The notes under the pieces were generated by a model, which searched no databases, was not told where the DNA came from, and worked only from the letters and a program-made list of their open reading frames with translations. The translations under genes were made by a program, and so were the position numbers. From contig NC_014218.1 of NCBI RefSeq assembly GCF_000092365.1, forward strand, positions 62,001-126,000: a stretch of DNA of 64,000 nt, read 5' to 3'. How positions within the stretch are numbered: the stretch's first letter is position 1; every line of letters begins with the position of its first letter. Source of the DNA: Arcanobacterium haemolyticum DSM 20595. GTDB lineage: Bacteria; Actinomycetota; Actinomycetes; Actinomycetales; Actinomycetaceae. Shown one piece after another: positions 46,261-55,863 of the stretch.

Positions 46261-47472
46261 ACGTAAAATTGTTGAAAAATGAATAGCGATGCCTAATAGA
46301 GGCCCGAACGTTAATGTACTGAGCGTTCGGGCCTCTAAGCTGAACGGAAGTAACATGAGCACGAAGCTTACCGTTGCTGTGGTGTACCAGCCTAGAAGGC
46401 ATGCTTTGTAATTAGTGAGGGCAATGGTGATGGTTCCGCCTAAAACAAGAAGTGCAAGAAGCGTTGCATCCACAATCAATATTCCCAATATCATGCCTGT
46501 GGAACGGTAACTCGCACCAAAAACAGCATGCATGATCGTGGGTCCAATCAAGGCAACGATAGGGGAAGCACACAAGGCGAACCCTGATAATCCTAAAAAT
46601 AACGTGCGCGTAGTTGACCGACGTTTTTCGGGATGAGTGACGTAGTGTGCAATGACTACTGATTGGAACGCGAAAATAGGCACCAGTAAAGGGGCACGAG
46701 TAATAGATACGGCCATCACAAGATCTGCTGAATTCTTATACTCGTCAAGCGAGGTCGTGAGCGCCATAAGTAGGGGGAAACCATTGATGAGTAGCGCGGT
46801 GGCGCCACTGGCAGCAAGTGCGAGTCCGATCTGACGTGTCATTTTTTTCCACGATACGCTCACTAAGAAGTGACTCGATCGGCATACCTGAGGATGTAAA
46901 AAGAACAAAAGCCAGAGAGCGAAAGCGATCACGGTTGCAATTTCGAACCGTAACGTCGTTGCTGCAGTTAGAGCCACGAGAGTTATGAACGTGAGGCGCC
47001 CAAGCGCTTCACAAGACGTTATAGAAGCAAACAAGTTCCAGTTTTTATTTCCGCCAAGAACTCCCAACAAGCTGACTTGGCCAGCGTAAAGTGTAAGCCC
47101 ACACGCGATTAAAAGTGAGGTGAATGCGGCCGGATAATCTGTTTCTAAAACATGAGAAAGCAACGGAGAGACGGCTAAAAAGGCAAGACTTGCCAGAACG
47201 CCAATGGAGATCCCAAGAATCAGTGGACGTACTGATTCTTCCTTACGCGATATGAGGCTTTCGTTCGCAACAGCGCGGGTGACTTCTTGCTGAATTCCCG
47301 AAAGAATGCCTGTAATCAGGAAGAGCGTGGACCAGAACGCCAAGAAAATAGCATTATCTTCGGCCGTAAGTGTACGTGCCGTGATGATGAGAATAGAAAA
47401 TCCGCTAAGTGCGGCAAAAATGGCACCGACCGATACGATTGCACTTGACTTAGGGGTTGTCGCTTCGGCCAT
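46237..47472 (-). CDS. Polysaccharide flippase-like membrane protein (MOP/Wzx superfamily)
   Basis: This 411-residue protein has about 12 helices and few charges. Repeated helix pairs (VSVGAIFAALSGFSILIITA at the start, then FWSTLFLITGILSGIQQEVTRAV) fit the Wzx/MOP fold. It would flip a lipid-linked oligosaccharide across the membrane. Sequence identity to known flippases cannot be judged here. It overlaps the convergent DUF2142-like gene by 24 bp. Confidence 0.65.
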   Translation of the reverse strand: MAEATTPKSSAIVSVGAIFAALSGFSILIITARTLTAEDNAIFLAFWSTLFLITGILSGIQQEVTRAVANESLISRKEESVRPLILGISIGVLASLAFLAVSPLLSHVLETDYPAAFTSLLIACGLTLYAGQVSLLGVLGGNKNWNLFASITSCEALGRLTFITLVALTAATTLRFEIATVIAFALWLLFFLHPQVCRSSHFLVSVSWKKMTRQIGLALAASGATALLINGFPLLMALTTSLDEYKNSADLVMAVSITRAPLLVPIFAFQSVVIAHYVTHPEKRRSTTRTLFLGLSGFALCASPIVALIGPTIMHAVFGASYRSTGMILGILIVDATLLALLVLGGTITIALTNYKACLLGWYTTATVSFVLMLLPFSLEARTLSTLTFGPLLGIAIHFSTILRSDRERRI

Positions 47473-47525
47473 GATACCTCCATTGCTAGACTTGGTTTAG
47501 TTTATCGTTGATGAAGGAATATGCA

Positions 47526-48395
47526 ATGGTTATCGATATTATGGTTCCATATTGGGGCCGCGTTGATTGGCTTGAAGAACTAGTTTCTTCGGTGAAAGCA
47601 CAGGATTGTGATCACTGGCGTCTTGTTATCATCGATGATTGTTACCCTGGAGATGCTGCTAAAAAATTCATTGACCAATGCGACGATGATCGAATCTCAT
47701 ACATACGCAATGAAGAAAATATTGGCCTGGCAAAGAACTTCCAACGATGCTTAGAACTATCATCTGCTGAATACGTTGTTATTCCTGGATGTGACGATCG
47801 GTTCTTACCCAACTACATTTCAGCGATGCAACGCACGATAGCGCAGGAACAGCCTGACATTGTGCAACCAGGTGTGAGAACCATTGATGAAAACGGCACA
47901 GTCATTTCCGGGCTAACCGAAAAAGTAAAGACTCTCATCCAGCCCAAAGATAGCCACTTATTAGAAGGCGAAATTGTTGCAACATCCCTCATGCGTGGGA
48001 ATTGGCTTTACTGGCCATCTTTGATGATTAAACGAGAAAAAGCATTAGCCCACGGCTTCCGTGATTTCTTCATCATGCTAGATCTAGGCCTTATCGTAGA
48101 CATGATTTTAGACGGAGCACGCTTATACGTTCTTGAAGAAATATGCTTCGAATACCGCCGTTCCGCATCGTCAGTATCAGGAAAAACAGCCATTGACGGG
48201 AAACGCTTCGTTGATGAACGTGCGTATTTTGCGCTCGTGGCTCGCCTTTTTGCGGAAAAAGGATGGAAAAAGGCAGCCCGTGCCGCACGTTTCCATATCA
48301 CGTCGCGTATCCACGCAGGATTAAGAATGCCGAATGCTCTTATTCACCGTGATTTTTCTGGAATGAAAATGATCCTCGATCACCTTATCCGATAA
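47526..48395 (+). CDS. GT2 glycosyltransferase
   Basis: This 289-residue GT-A enzyme has DIMVPYWGRVDWLEELV (about 4-20), LVIIDDCYPGD, RNEENIGLAKNFQRCL and VVIPGCDDRFLPNYI with the metal motif. The start at 47526 is chosen for AAGGAA 6 bp upstream; a TTG/ATG start at 47508/47511 is possible. Sugar and acceptor are unknown. It lies 127 bp before another GT2 gene on the same strand. Confidence 0.8.
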   Translation: MVIDIMVPYWGRVDWLEELVSSVKAQDCDHWRLVIIDDCYPGDAAKKFIDQCDDDRISYIRNEENIGLAKNFQRCLELSSAEYVVIPGCDDRFLPNYISAMQRTIAQEQPDIVQPGVRTIDENGTVISGLTEKVKTLIQPKDSHLLEGEIVATSLMRGNWLYWPSLMIKREKALAHGFRDFFIMLDLGLIVDMILDGARLYVLEEICFEYRRSASSVSGKTAIDGKRFVDERAYFALVARLFAEKGWKKAARAARFHITSRIHAGLRMPNALIHRDFSGMKMILDHLIR

Positions 48396-48522
48396 ACAAC
48401 GGTGAGTGAACAGCGCAACTGGAGCGAACGTCGCGTCAATCCACATATAGTAAAATAAACCGTGAGAACACAAGGGAACGCAAGTACGCGATGCCCAAAA
48501 CGTGTGGGGAGCACAAGAATCT

Positions 48523-49524
48523 ATGGCGTTTATCAGTATCATTATTCCGGTCTACAACTCGGAAACATATCTAGCCCACTGCTTGGATAGTATCCATGCC
48601 CAATCATTTACAGACTGGGAAGTGGTGCTGGTGGATGATGGTTCGTCGGATTCATCGCCAGAATTGTGTGATCGATATGCGGAAAAAGATTCGCGTTTCA
48701 CGGTGATTCACCAAGCCAACACAGGTACAAGCGGTGCGCGCAATGCCGGAATCGCTGCTGCGAAAGGTGGATACGTAACGTTCGTCGATAATGACGATTG
48801 GTGGATTGATTCTAATTGTTTGGAAAATATCTATCAAAAACTGACATTGCATCCGGTAGATATTTTGTGCCATAACAGCCTGTTGGCATCAAGTGGCGGC
48901 AAAGATATTGACTATGGGGAAGAAACTCATTATGCAGAAATAATTGATTCGTTATCAACCCCCGATGCGATAAAATTCCTGGTTGATAAAGACGTTTTAA
49001 CGCGCGCAGTTTGGACTAAAGTGGTGCGGCGTGAATTGCTGGACATCCATTCAATCGAATTCCCAACCGGAATGAGAAATGAAGATACAGATTGGAGTGC
49101 GAAGGTACTAGCGTATTGCACATCGATCGGTTGGATTGATCAAAAGTTCTATGCCTATCGCGTAGGGCATAGCTATGCGCAAACAGCCCACAAACTTGCT
49201 GTTTCGTCCGTAAACGATTTACAAAAAATCATTGAAGAAAATCTTCTTATTGCAGAGCAGCTTGACGCCGAAAAAGGCGAAGCTCTAAAAGCCTTCTTGG
49301 CTTACCCTCTTTTCGTTTGGGCAGGCCAAGCGTCAGCGTTGTCTCTCTTTAAAGATGGAGATCGTTCAAGGAAGGCCTTGCGTGCCAAAATGCCGCACAT
49401 ATTCGCACACTGTAACACCCCAGTTGTTCGAATAGCGGGAATGATGGCACGCATTTTCGGTACCGCGTTTACAGCTAAAATGCTAGGGATTGCATTCAAG
49501 AAAAAGTATCCACAACACAGCTGA
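48523..49524 (+). CDS. GT2 glycosyltransferase
   Basis: This 333-residue enzyme has a classic GT2 start (ISIIIPVYNSETYLAHCLDS), then VLVDDGSSDSSPELCD, NTGTSGARNAGI and VTFVDNDDWW with the DXD motif. The C-terminal 120 residues are helical and may dock to the membrane. The start at 48523 follows GGGGAG; a longer frame begins at 48502. It ends 14 bp from the convergent licD gene. Confidence 0.85.
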   Translation: MAFISIIIPVYNSETYLAHCLDSIHAQSFTDWEVVLVDDGSSDSSPELCDRYAEKDSRFTVIHQANTGTSGARNAGIAAAKGGYVTFVDNDDWWIDSNCLENIYQKLTLHPVDILCHNSLLASSGGKDIDYGEETHYAEIIDSLSTPDAIKFLVDKDVLTRAVWTKVVRRELLDIHSIEFPTGMRNEDTDWSAKVLAYCTSIGWIDQKFYAYRVGHSYAQTAHKLAVSSVNDLQKIIEENLLIAEQLDAEKGEALKAFLAYPLFVWAGQASALSLFKDGDRSRKALRAKMPHIFAHCNTPVVRIAGMMARIFGTAFTAKMLGIAFKKKYPQHS

Positions 49525-49538
49525 TCCACTTAAGTGTA

Positions 49539-50399
49539 TTAAATGGTCATATAAGGCCCGAAATCGATCAGAGCGGCAGCATGGTTAACTCGTTCATTTT
49601 CGGGTGGGATAGTCATGTAATCGCCGTACCCGCGAGTTAAAATTGCATCCACATCGCGAGGAAGCATCACAGTTATATCGTCAAATGGGACGCGCTGTGC
49701 GGGAAACATTTCTTCCAGAGAAGCAGACCAGCGTTTGGGATCGCGGGTAGAAAAGTCACCGAATAAGGTGGAGCCAGAATTTTCATACTGGCGTGCTGCC
49801 CGTTCCCACTTGCGAACTAATGCTTTTGGTGTGATACGGGTGGACTTGATGCCCCAATGGATCACATGGGTAGCTACAGAAACTATGGCTTTTACTGGCC
49901 TAGGGAGAGAAAGCTCAGCGTGTGGGGTTCCTTGAAGGTACAAGAGACGACCCCAGAACCATGTGGCGCGTGACTGTTTCGCGAACTGCTTTGGATGCGA
50001 GGGAATTGGATCCAGTGGAAAAAGATCAATGCCAAGCGGGATAGGGAAAGACCTATTTGCAGCTATTCCAGGAATAAAACGACTACCTTTAAGACCTAGC
50101 ACACCGAAAGTCTTGGGGTAATCAGGGTTGGTACGAGAATCCATAACAACGAAGGCTTCGTTCAGTAGCGCAGGGGCTTCAGTGAAAAAACGATCATAAT
50201 CTGCACGAGGCATGCAAATGTCGATGTCATCATCCCATGGAATCAAACCCTGATGTCGTACGGCCCCGATAGCTGAACCGCCATAGACGACATATCTTAA
50301 TTGAAGTTCGGTGCAGATGCGGTCAAACTCAACAAGAGACAAGCGCATGGCTTGCTGGATTTTGCTTAACATTTTAGGATCATAAGCCTGATTAATCAC
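49539..50399 (-). CDS. licD: LicD-family phosphocholine transferase
   Basis: This 286-residue LicD/FKRP-type nucleotidyltransferase-fold protein has the signature YVVYGGSAIGAVRHQG (about 36-51) and IPWDDDIDICMPRADYDRF (about 53-71), whose aspartates bind metal. LicD enzymes transfer phosphocholine from CDP-choline to cell-surface glycans. It lies in one minus-strand operon after a licB-like permease and a LicC/LicA-like fusion, a full phosphocholine set. Some LicD relatives transfer other phospho-groups, but the neighbours favour choline. Confidence 0.88.
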   Translation of the reverse strand: MINQAYDPKMLSKIQQAMRLSLVEFDRICTELQLRYVVYGGSAIGAVRHQGLIPWDDDIDICMPRADYDRFFTEAPALLNEAFVVMDSRTNPDYPKTFGVLGLKGSRFIPGIAANRSFPIPLGIDLFPLDPIPSHPKQFAKQSRATWFWGRLLYLQGTPHAELSLPRPVKAIVSVATHVIHWGIKSTRITPKALVRKWERAARQYENSGSTLFGDFSTRDPKRWSASLEEMFPAQRVPFDDITVMLPRDVDAILTRGYGDYMTIPPENERVNHAAALIDFGPYMTI

Positions 50400-50408
50400 T
50401 GAAATTCC

Positions 50409-51356
50409 TTAAGATTGATGAGTTGAGCGGTTTAAACGCGAGGGTGCTATTATCGTTTTCCAATCAGAGGTTGCTGCAAGAGTAGTTCCGCATAGGATAA
50501 TTACACAGCAGATCATCTGGAAGGCAGTAGGGATAGTACCAAATATAATGAACGCAAAGAGTAGCGCCCAAGCTGAATAAGATATATTGGCCGCCATAGC
50601 TCGAGAAGCTCCGATGGTGTCTATGGCTCGATAATAGAACAGATAAGACGCAGTGCCTGCTAGCGCCGCGATGCCTATGACTACGGTCCCCCAGCTAAAT
50701 GTTGCGTGAGAGATAAAAGGCAATGTTCCCATCAAAGGAATCACTACCAGAAGATAAGTTAACGCTGATGTTGTCTGTCTGATGTGCAAAGCGGTTTGAT
50801 TATCAACAGCCTCATTGCGCATTCCCCAGGCAAGAATAACTGCTTCTGATCCCCATCCGAATACACACGCGAGAGCTGCAATTATTCCTATGAGTGTAGA
50901 ACCTTCAGCAGTAGTTGACGAAGACCAGCCAACTGCAATGATCGCACACAAGGCTACTACTAAAGCAATAATCTGTTTGAAAGACATCCGTTCTTTTAGG
51001 AATAAATATGCGAGAAAAGTGCCAACCGCAGGGTAGAACGTGGAAATGATTGCGGTGAAACCTGGGCCGATATGGTTAATAGCAATTAGGTATCCGGTCA
51101 TTCCTACTGGTCCGCCAAGAATGGCTGCGATCATAACTGCTCGGCCCGAGTGGCTCTTAACAGCGTTATATGTGTCTGTTAAGCGCCTGCGAACTCCCAT
51201 AAACGCAAGAAGTAAGAGCGCGGCAATAGTGTCATGGATTGCGGCGCTTGCCAAAGCAGCATGTGGTGAGGACAAGAAAGGGATTATCGTAAAAGCGATT
51301 CCCAAAATGACAGTGTCAAGGCCCCAAAGTGAGCCAGATAAAATTCCAAATTTCAC
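50409..51356 (-). CDS. licB: LicB-like choline permease, EamA/DMT superfamily
   Basis: This 315-residue, 10-helix drug/metabolite-superfamily transporter has two EamA repeats. The position between licD and the licC/licA-like fusion gene points to choline uptake, the role of LicB in other genera. Its C-terminal half matches the partial protein at the right edge of the window very closely ([20 protein letters not shown] and [11 protein letters not shown]). It overlaps the upstream fusion gene by 4 bp. Confidence 0.8.
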   Translation of the reverse strand: MKFGILSGSLWGLDTVILGIAFTIIPFLSSPHAALASAAIHDTIAALLLLAFMGVRRRLTDTYNAVKSHSGRAVMIAAILGGPVGMTGYLIAINHIGPGFTAIISTFYPAVGTFLAYLFLKERMSFKQIIALVVALCAIIAVGWSSSTTAEGSTLIGIIAALACVFGWGSEAVILAWGMRNEAVDNQTALHIRQTTSALTYLLVVIPLMGTLPFISHATFSWGTVVIGIAALAGTASYLFYYRAIDTIGASRAMAANISYSAWALLFAFIIFGTIPTAFQMICCVIILCGTTLAATSDWKTIIAPSRLNRSTHQS

Positions 51357-53164
51357 GATAGGCTCTCGATTTGCGTGTTGGCAGATGCGAATTCGTATGC
51401 TGCCAAAGCTGCATCAATATATTGAGAGGCATAATGGTAATAGGTGAGTAACCATTCGCCTACGTCATCGCCTTCGGCCTCTTTGAGTAAAGCCCAAACA
51501 TACCAACACCACCCAGCAAAAACGATATATGCCCAGAAGTGTCGGTGTTCTTCTGCCGTAGGAGTGCGCCCAAAATAGTAGGACAGTGCTTGATCGGCTC
51601 GGACATCTCCGAGCTCTTCAGAACAGACAACCATTGTGCCAAAGTCGGCGGCTACGTCAGACATTCCTGCATACTCCCAATCGATAAGATCGATCTTTCC
51701 GGAAGGGGCAACAAGGAAATTCATTGGAAAGAAATCATTGTGGCTTGGAACGACGGGGAAAGCGTCTGCATCCGCATATTCTTTGAGGCGGAAAACTTTT
51801 TCTTTGAGCTCCGCATAGCCGGGAACATCGATTGGTTCGAATTGTTCAAGAAGTTCTTCGTAGCGTTGCGCCTCTTTGATAAAATCGAATTCCCGATCGA
51901 GCTTGATGTCAGATGTGTGTAGATTGCGTGCCATCATCATGGCTTTTTCGAGTTCGTCGTCATTTGTGACGTCCAGATTTCTCACTTCAGGTAGATACTG
52001 CGAAATCTTCCAGCCTTTGTGCGGATCGCCTGTGATAAACGTGGAGTCCAAACCGAGTTTTTTAGCTGCGTTCAGAGCGGTATGTTCTGCCTGCCGATCG
52101 ACTATCTTGTTCGTTCCCACTCCGGGGTGCCGGTAAACATAGTGTTTATCTCCAACGGAAAAACGGCAAGAAAGGTTAGTGAGACCCTGTTTCAATGGTT
52201 CGAATCCGCGAATTTCTGATTTATCGCAGTCAAGGGCGGACGCAATATTATCGAATACTTCTGAATCGACATTTTCAATAAAGTGAGGATCGAATTCACG
52301 AAGTTCGTCCACAGAATCGAACTCATTTATAACGCCATCGGGATACTTTCGGATGACCATGTGAAGATCTTTGATGTGATCTAAATAGATAGATTCCCAC
52401 AGCTTTGATGCTGTTTCGGGCAAAGTGTAGACGTCTTCTAAAATTTCACAGAATTTCTCTGAGAACTGCTGATCGAAATATACGTGCCCGAGCATAGTCC
52501 AGGCATTTTCTCCTCCGATCGTACATCCGGTGATACGCCCTCCGCTACCAGTTTTTATACACCATTCATTTGTTTGGCCGTGTACGTAAACAGCTGAGTA
52601 GTACGCTTGATATACGTGAGAATCGAATGGGTTTTCTGCAAAGTAGTTGTCGGAAGAACAGATAAAAGTTCGTGCTAGTTTATCGCGCACTAGCCACAGG
52701 GAACCATTGTTGTTGCGGGTTGTGTATTCCTTATTAACGACGATTTTTACTCCATATTTCTTCGCTAGATAGAAGAAATATTCTTTTTTGTATCCAACGA
52801 CGACGGTGATATCCGTAATCCCCGCTTCGTGAAGTTGTTCGATTTGACGTTCGATGAGCACTTCTCCTCGGACACGGAGTGTGCCTTTCGGGCGTTCATA
52901 GGAGATTGGAGCAAAGCGGGAAGAAAGTCCAGCTGCCATAATGATCGCATTGTCTACTTTGTAAGGAGTAAGAGCTACACGGCCTGCATCCGTGATGAGA
53001 CGGTCGCGGATTAATCCTTGTTCTGTCAACTCGCGAATAGTGGTGTTTACTCGGCCGAGTGAAAGCCCGGTATAGGATGCGAGTTCGCGTTGAGTGAGTG
53101 TCTTATTTTCTCCTGTAAGCACGTGGAGTATGTCGAATTCCGCGGCGGTTAAAGTTTTACGCAT
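51353..53164 (-). CDS. Winged-helix / LicC-like cytidylyltransferase / LicA-like choline kinase fusion
   Basis: This 603-residue protein joins three domains. Residues about 1-66 form a MarR-like winged helix (LTQRELASYTGLSLGRVNTTI). Residues about 70-295 form a nucleotidyltransferase with IIMAAGLSSRF (75-85) and RPKGTL, as in LicC. Residues about 305-590 form an APH/choline-kinase fold with SHNDFFPMNFLV (near 475) and LIDWEYAG (near 495). One polypeptide could phosphorylate choline and activate it to CDP-choline. The start at 53164 has GGGGGA upstream; an earlier start at 53188 is less likely. It is first in the licCA-licB-licD operon. Confidence 0.85.
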   Translation of the reverse strand: MRKTLTAAEFDILHVLTGENKTLTQRELASYTGLSLGRVNTTIRELTEQGLIRDRLITDAGRVALTPYKVDNAIIMAAGLSSRFAPISYERPKGTLRVRGEVLIERQIEQLHEAGITDITVVVGYKKEYFFYLAKKYGVKIVVNKEYTTRNNNGSLWLVRDKLARTFICSSDNYFAENPFDSHVYQAYYSAVYVHGQTNEWCIKTGSGGRITGCTIGGENAWTMLGHVYFDQQFSEKFCEILEDVYTLPETASKLWESIYLDHIKDLHMVIRKYPDGVINEFDSVDELREFDPHFIENVDSEVFDNIASALDCDKSEIRGFEPLKQGLTNLSCRFSVGDKHYVYRHPGVGTNKIVDRQAEHTALNAAKKLGLDSTFITGDPHKGWKISQYLPEVRNLDVTNDDELEKAMMMARNLHTSDIKLDREFDFIKEAQRYEELLEQFEPIDVPGYAELKEKVFRLKEYADADAFPVVPSHNDFFPMNFLVAPSGKIDLIDWEYAGMSDVAADFGTMVVCSEELGDVRADQALSYYFGRTPTAEEHRHFWAYIVFAGWCWYVWALLKEAEGDDVGEWLLTYYHYASQYIDAALAAYEFASANTQIESLS

Positions 53165-53281
53165 AACAGTCGTCCCCCTATGGATCACCTATGTCGTGTT
53201 CAAATCTACACTATGAAGTGAATTAATTGAACAAGGAGATTCTGTTTTATGTGTGAAATAGAATGTAAAGGAATTTTTCGC

Positions 53282-54376
53282 TTATAAAAGCGAACCGCAA
53301 ATGTGTGCATACACCCGCGCTTGCCGTGGCCACGTGAACTCAGTGATGAGTTCCTGGCTGGCGCGTGGGCGCGTATGTGCCAAGATGTTCCGCAGGCCAG
53401 CGATAAGGGCTTCCGCAGATTTTTCGGAACAGATCTCAACTGGTGCTCCGCGTTCTGCCAACATGGCGGCGCCAGCAACAGGGAACGTGACAACCTGCCC
53501 GCCTTCAGCCAACACTTCCACTAGAGTTGTTTGGAACCCTTCAGAAAGAACTGTGGGATTAACTAACGTTGCCCCGCGTAACCGTTTCCGAACCTCCTGT
53601 GGGGCAACTCGCCCCGGTACGGAAATAACCTGCTCAAGCCCACGTTCTGCAACGATACGCTGAGCATCCGCAAGTTGTGGACCGTCACCTAAGATTTCGG
53701 CGTCGATATCGTAACCTTCGGTACGTAACCGGGCTACGGCGTCGATAAACGTATCCCAACCTTTCCCCGCAACCATGCGTCCCACGAACACAAGGTGAGT
53801 GGAACGATCCGGAGTGTGCGGACGCAGTTGTGGCGGTGTGATCGCGTTGTAGAAAACGGACGCGTCCACGCCGGAAAGTTTCTTAACAAATGTGGTAACT
53901 TGCTCGGAAACTCCCAGTACTTTATCCGCGTGACGCAACGTGTAGCGTCCCAACGTGAGGTCCACAGTGCGCGAACCAAGCCAAATAATCGGATTCTTCG
54001 TTGCTACAAAACCACTCCCGTGTTCGGTATGTATTACGGGAATTCCCGCGCGTTTCGCGGCACGAAGCCCCACGAAACTCATGGGGAAGAAGCGAGTGTG
54101 GGTAGAGACGACCTCGATCGCGTGAGCTTTGAGGAAACGCGCCAGTTTTCGTGTGGTTCCGAGGCCGGGAGTGCGGATGATATCCGAAATATTGAAATGG
54201 CCTTGGTGGGTGATGACCGTAACGGAACCATCGCGGCGAGTAGCGGTTGGCCCAGCAAGGTTGATTACCCAAACGTCATGCCCTAAATCGGCCAAACTAT
54301 GCGCTAAATTTTCTTCATGGTACTCGATCCCGCCCACCATCGGCGGATAATTATTCACGATCAGCGCTATTCTCAT
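53282..54376 (-). CDS. GT4 glycosyltransferase
   Basis: This 364-residue GT-B enzyme has MRIALIVNNYPPMVGGIEYH at the start, VGRMVAGKGWDTFIDA as the donor-domain strand, and a late SEGFQTTLVEVLAEGG corresponding to the EX7E motif. It probably transfers an activated sugar such as a hexose at the cytoplasmic face. The start at 54376 is preferred over 54421 because the extra 15 residues do not fit the fold, although no clear ribosome binding site was found. Confidence 0.85.
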   Translation of the reverse strand: MRIALIVNNYPPMVGGIEYHEENLAHSLADLGHDVWVINLAGPTATRRDGSVTVITHQGHFNISDIIRTPGLGTTRKLARFLKAHAIEVVSTHTRFFPMSFVGLRAAKRAGIPVIHTEHGSGFVATKNPIIWLGSRTVDLTLGRYTLRHADKVLGVSEQVTTFVKKLSGVDASVFYNAITPPQLRPHTPDRSTHLVFVGRMVAGKGWDTFIDAVARLRTEGYDIDAEILGDGPQLADAQRIVAERGLEQVISVPGRVAPQEVRKRLRGATLVNPTVLSEGFQTTLVEVLAEGGQVVTFPVAGAAMLAERGAPVEICSEKSAEALIAGLRNILAHTRPRASQELITEFTWPRQARVYAHICGSLL

Positions 54377-54529
54377 GACACTAAGTGTAGCGAAAGTCGG
54401 GCGTGAATCTACTGGGGGCAAACGCGGTTTAGGGAGAGTGAGCGCCTAATTTAAGGAATGTAAAATATGGCGCATCTTTGCCTATCGTATAATGTCTTGA
54501 TTAATATGGAAATATTCCGTTAGATTTGA

Positions 54530-55795
54530 ATGATGCGTGATAAGAATATCTCTCTGCGGCAAAATATGGTCTGGAACTCTGCAGGGTCTATGACACGATT
54601 AGCCTGTAATTATCTCATAACGATTGCGGTTGTTCGTCTTTCTTCTGGATTTGATGCGGCCGGTTCTTTGGCGCTTGCAATGTCAATTTCGAATGTGATT
54701 TGGCCACTTGCCGATTTTCGGCTCAGAACTGTGCAAATCACTGATGTACATAATGAACATTCGTCTGGTGAATATGTCGGTTTACGAATTCTGACTTCAC
54801 TATTTGCTGTGAGTGTTGGCTTAATATATGCACTTGTGACAGTGGCATGGGAATCGATATTTGTCATCTTTTTGTATTGCATATACACAATAGCAGTAAA
54901 TTTCATCGAGGCTTTCCATGCGATCGATTGGCGCCACAAGCGTATGGACATTTCAGGCACGTCATATATGCTGCAAGGCGTATCGAACCTTACCGCGTTC
55001 TGCTTGGTGTTGTGGGGAACCAACTCTTTGATACTGGCTATCGTTTCACTTATTGTGACAACGGTGCTGGTGGGTGCGCTTTATGATATGCCGCGTTCGG
55101 CCTACTTCGAGCCGATCACCCCGAGTATTGAACTGCGTTCCGCGGTCAAGACTTTACTAGTTCTGTCCCCGCTCGTTTTTGCGCAAGTCTGTAGCGCTGC
55201 TGTACTGACGATCCCCAAACAGCACCTTGAGCTGATCCTGGGTTCTTCTGCGCTCGGTATCTATTCTTCTGTGGCTTCGCCAGTTGTTATCGTTCAAATG
55301 GGCGCAACCTATGTGTATAGCCCGTTAATGGGTGAGTTTGCGGAACGGTTCGCCAACGTGAAGAGTTCCGGGCTGGAGCTCTTGCGGAAGACGGCCGGGA
55401 TCGTTATTGCGGCAACAAGTTTCGTATCTGTGACCTTATTGGTTGTTGGCGATCCCATTTTGAAGCTGATGTTCGGACAACAGATTGGAGAGCACACGTA
55501 TCTGTTGCAACCAGCAATTCTCTGTACGTTAGTGACCGCCGCAGTGTGGTTTATGAACGATCTTCTGCTGGCCATTCGTGACTATCGAGGCGCGTTTGTT
55601 GGCAACGCTGTAGCGGCGCTTGTTGCCGTTACGATTTCCTATCAGTGTGTTATGCGGTTTGGTATGAATGGCGTGAGTTGGGTAGGCGTCATTGCTTACG
55701 GTGTTGGTTTGCTTGTGATGGCAGTTTTCTTTGTTCTTGATTACCGTAAAATGACGGACCCGCCGGTAACCTTGCCTGAAGATCTGAAGGAGTGA
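54530..55795 (+). CDS. Polysaccharide flippase-like protein (MOP superfamily)
   Basis: This 421-residue polytopic protein has about 12 helices, an N-terminal LRQNMVWNSAGSMTRLACNY typical of Wzx/MATE-like flippases, and a charged cytoplasmic tail (DPPVTLPEDLKE). It would move lipid-linked glycan across the membrane. Start codons at 54530 and 54533 are both possible, and no good ribosome binding site is visible. It is convergent with rmlD, with a terminator-like stem between them. Confidence 0.7.
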   Translation: MMRDKNISLRQNMVWNSAGSMTRLACNYLITIAVVRLSSGFDAAGSLALAMSISNVIWPLADFRLRTVQITDVHNEHSSGEYVGLRILTSLFAVSVGLIYALVTVAWESIFVIFLYCIYTIAVNFIEAFHAIDWRHKRMDISGTSYMLQGVSNLTAFCLVLWGTNSLILAIVSLIVTTVLVGALYDMPRSAYFEPITPSIELRSAVKTLLVLSPLVFAQVCSAAVLTIPKQHLELILGSSALGIYSSVASPVVIVQMGATYVYSPLMGEFAERFANVKSSGLELLRKTAGIVIAATSFVSVTLLVVGDPILKLMFGQQIGEHTYLLQPAILCTLVTAAVWFMNDLLLAIRDYRGAFVGNAVAALVAVTISYQCVMRFGMNGVSWVGVIAYGVGLLVMAVFFVLDYRKMTDPPVTLPEDLKE

Positions 55796-55797
55796 TT

Positions 55798-55840
55798 GCG
55801 GATGCGGGAGTGCGTTCTGAAAGGCACTCCCTGCATCGCG
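55798..55840. terminator. Stem-loop between the flippase and rmlD
   Basis: An imperfect stem (GCGGATGC GGGAGTGC at 55798-55813 with 55824-55839) lies between convergent genes. Its core GGAGTGC...GGCACTCC resembles the intergenic hairpin repeats at 24.8 kb and 25.9 kb. Confidence 0.55.
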
Positions 55841-55863
55841 TAGCAGTTTAGGTATTGCGCGGT

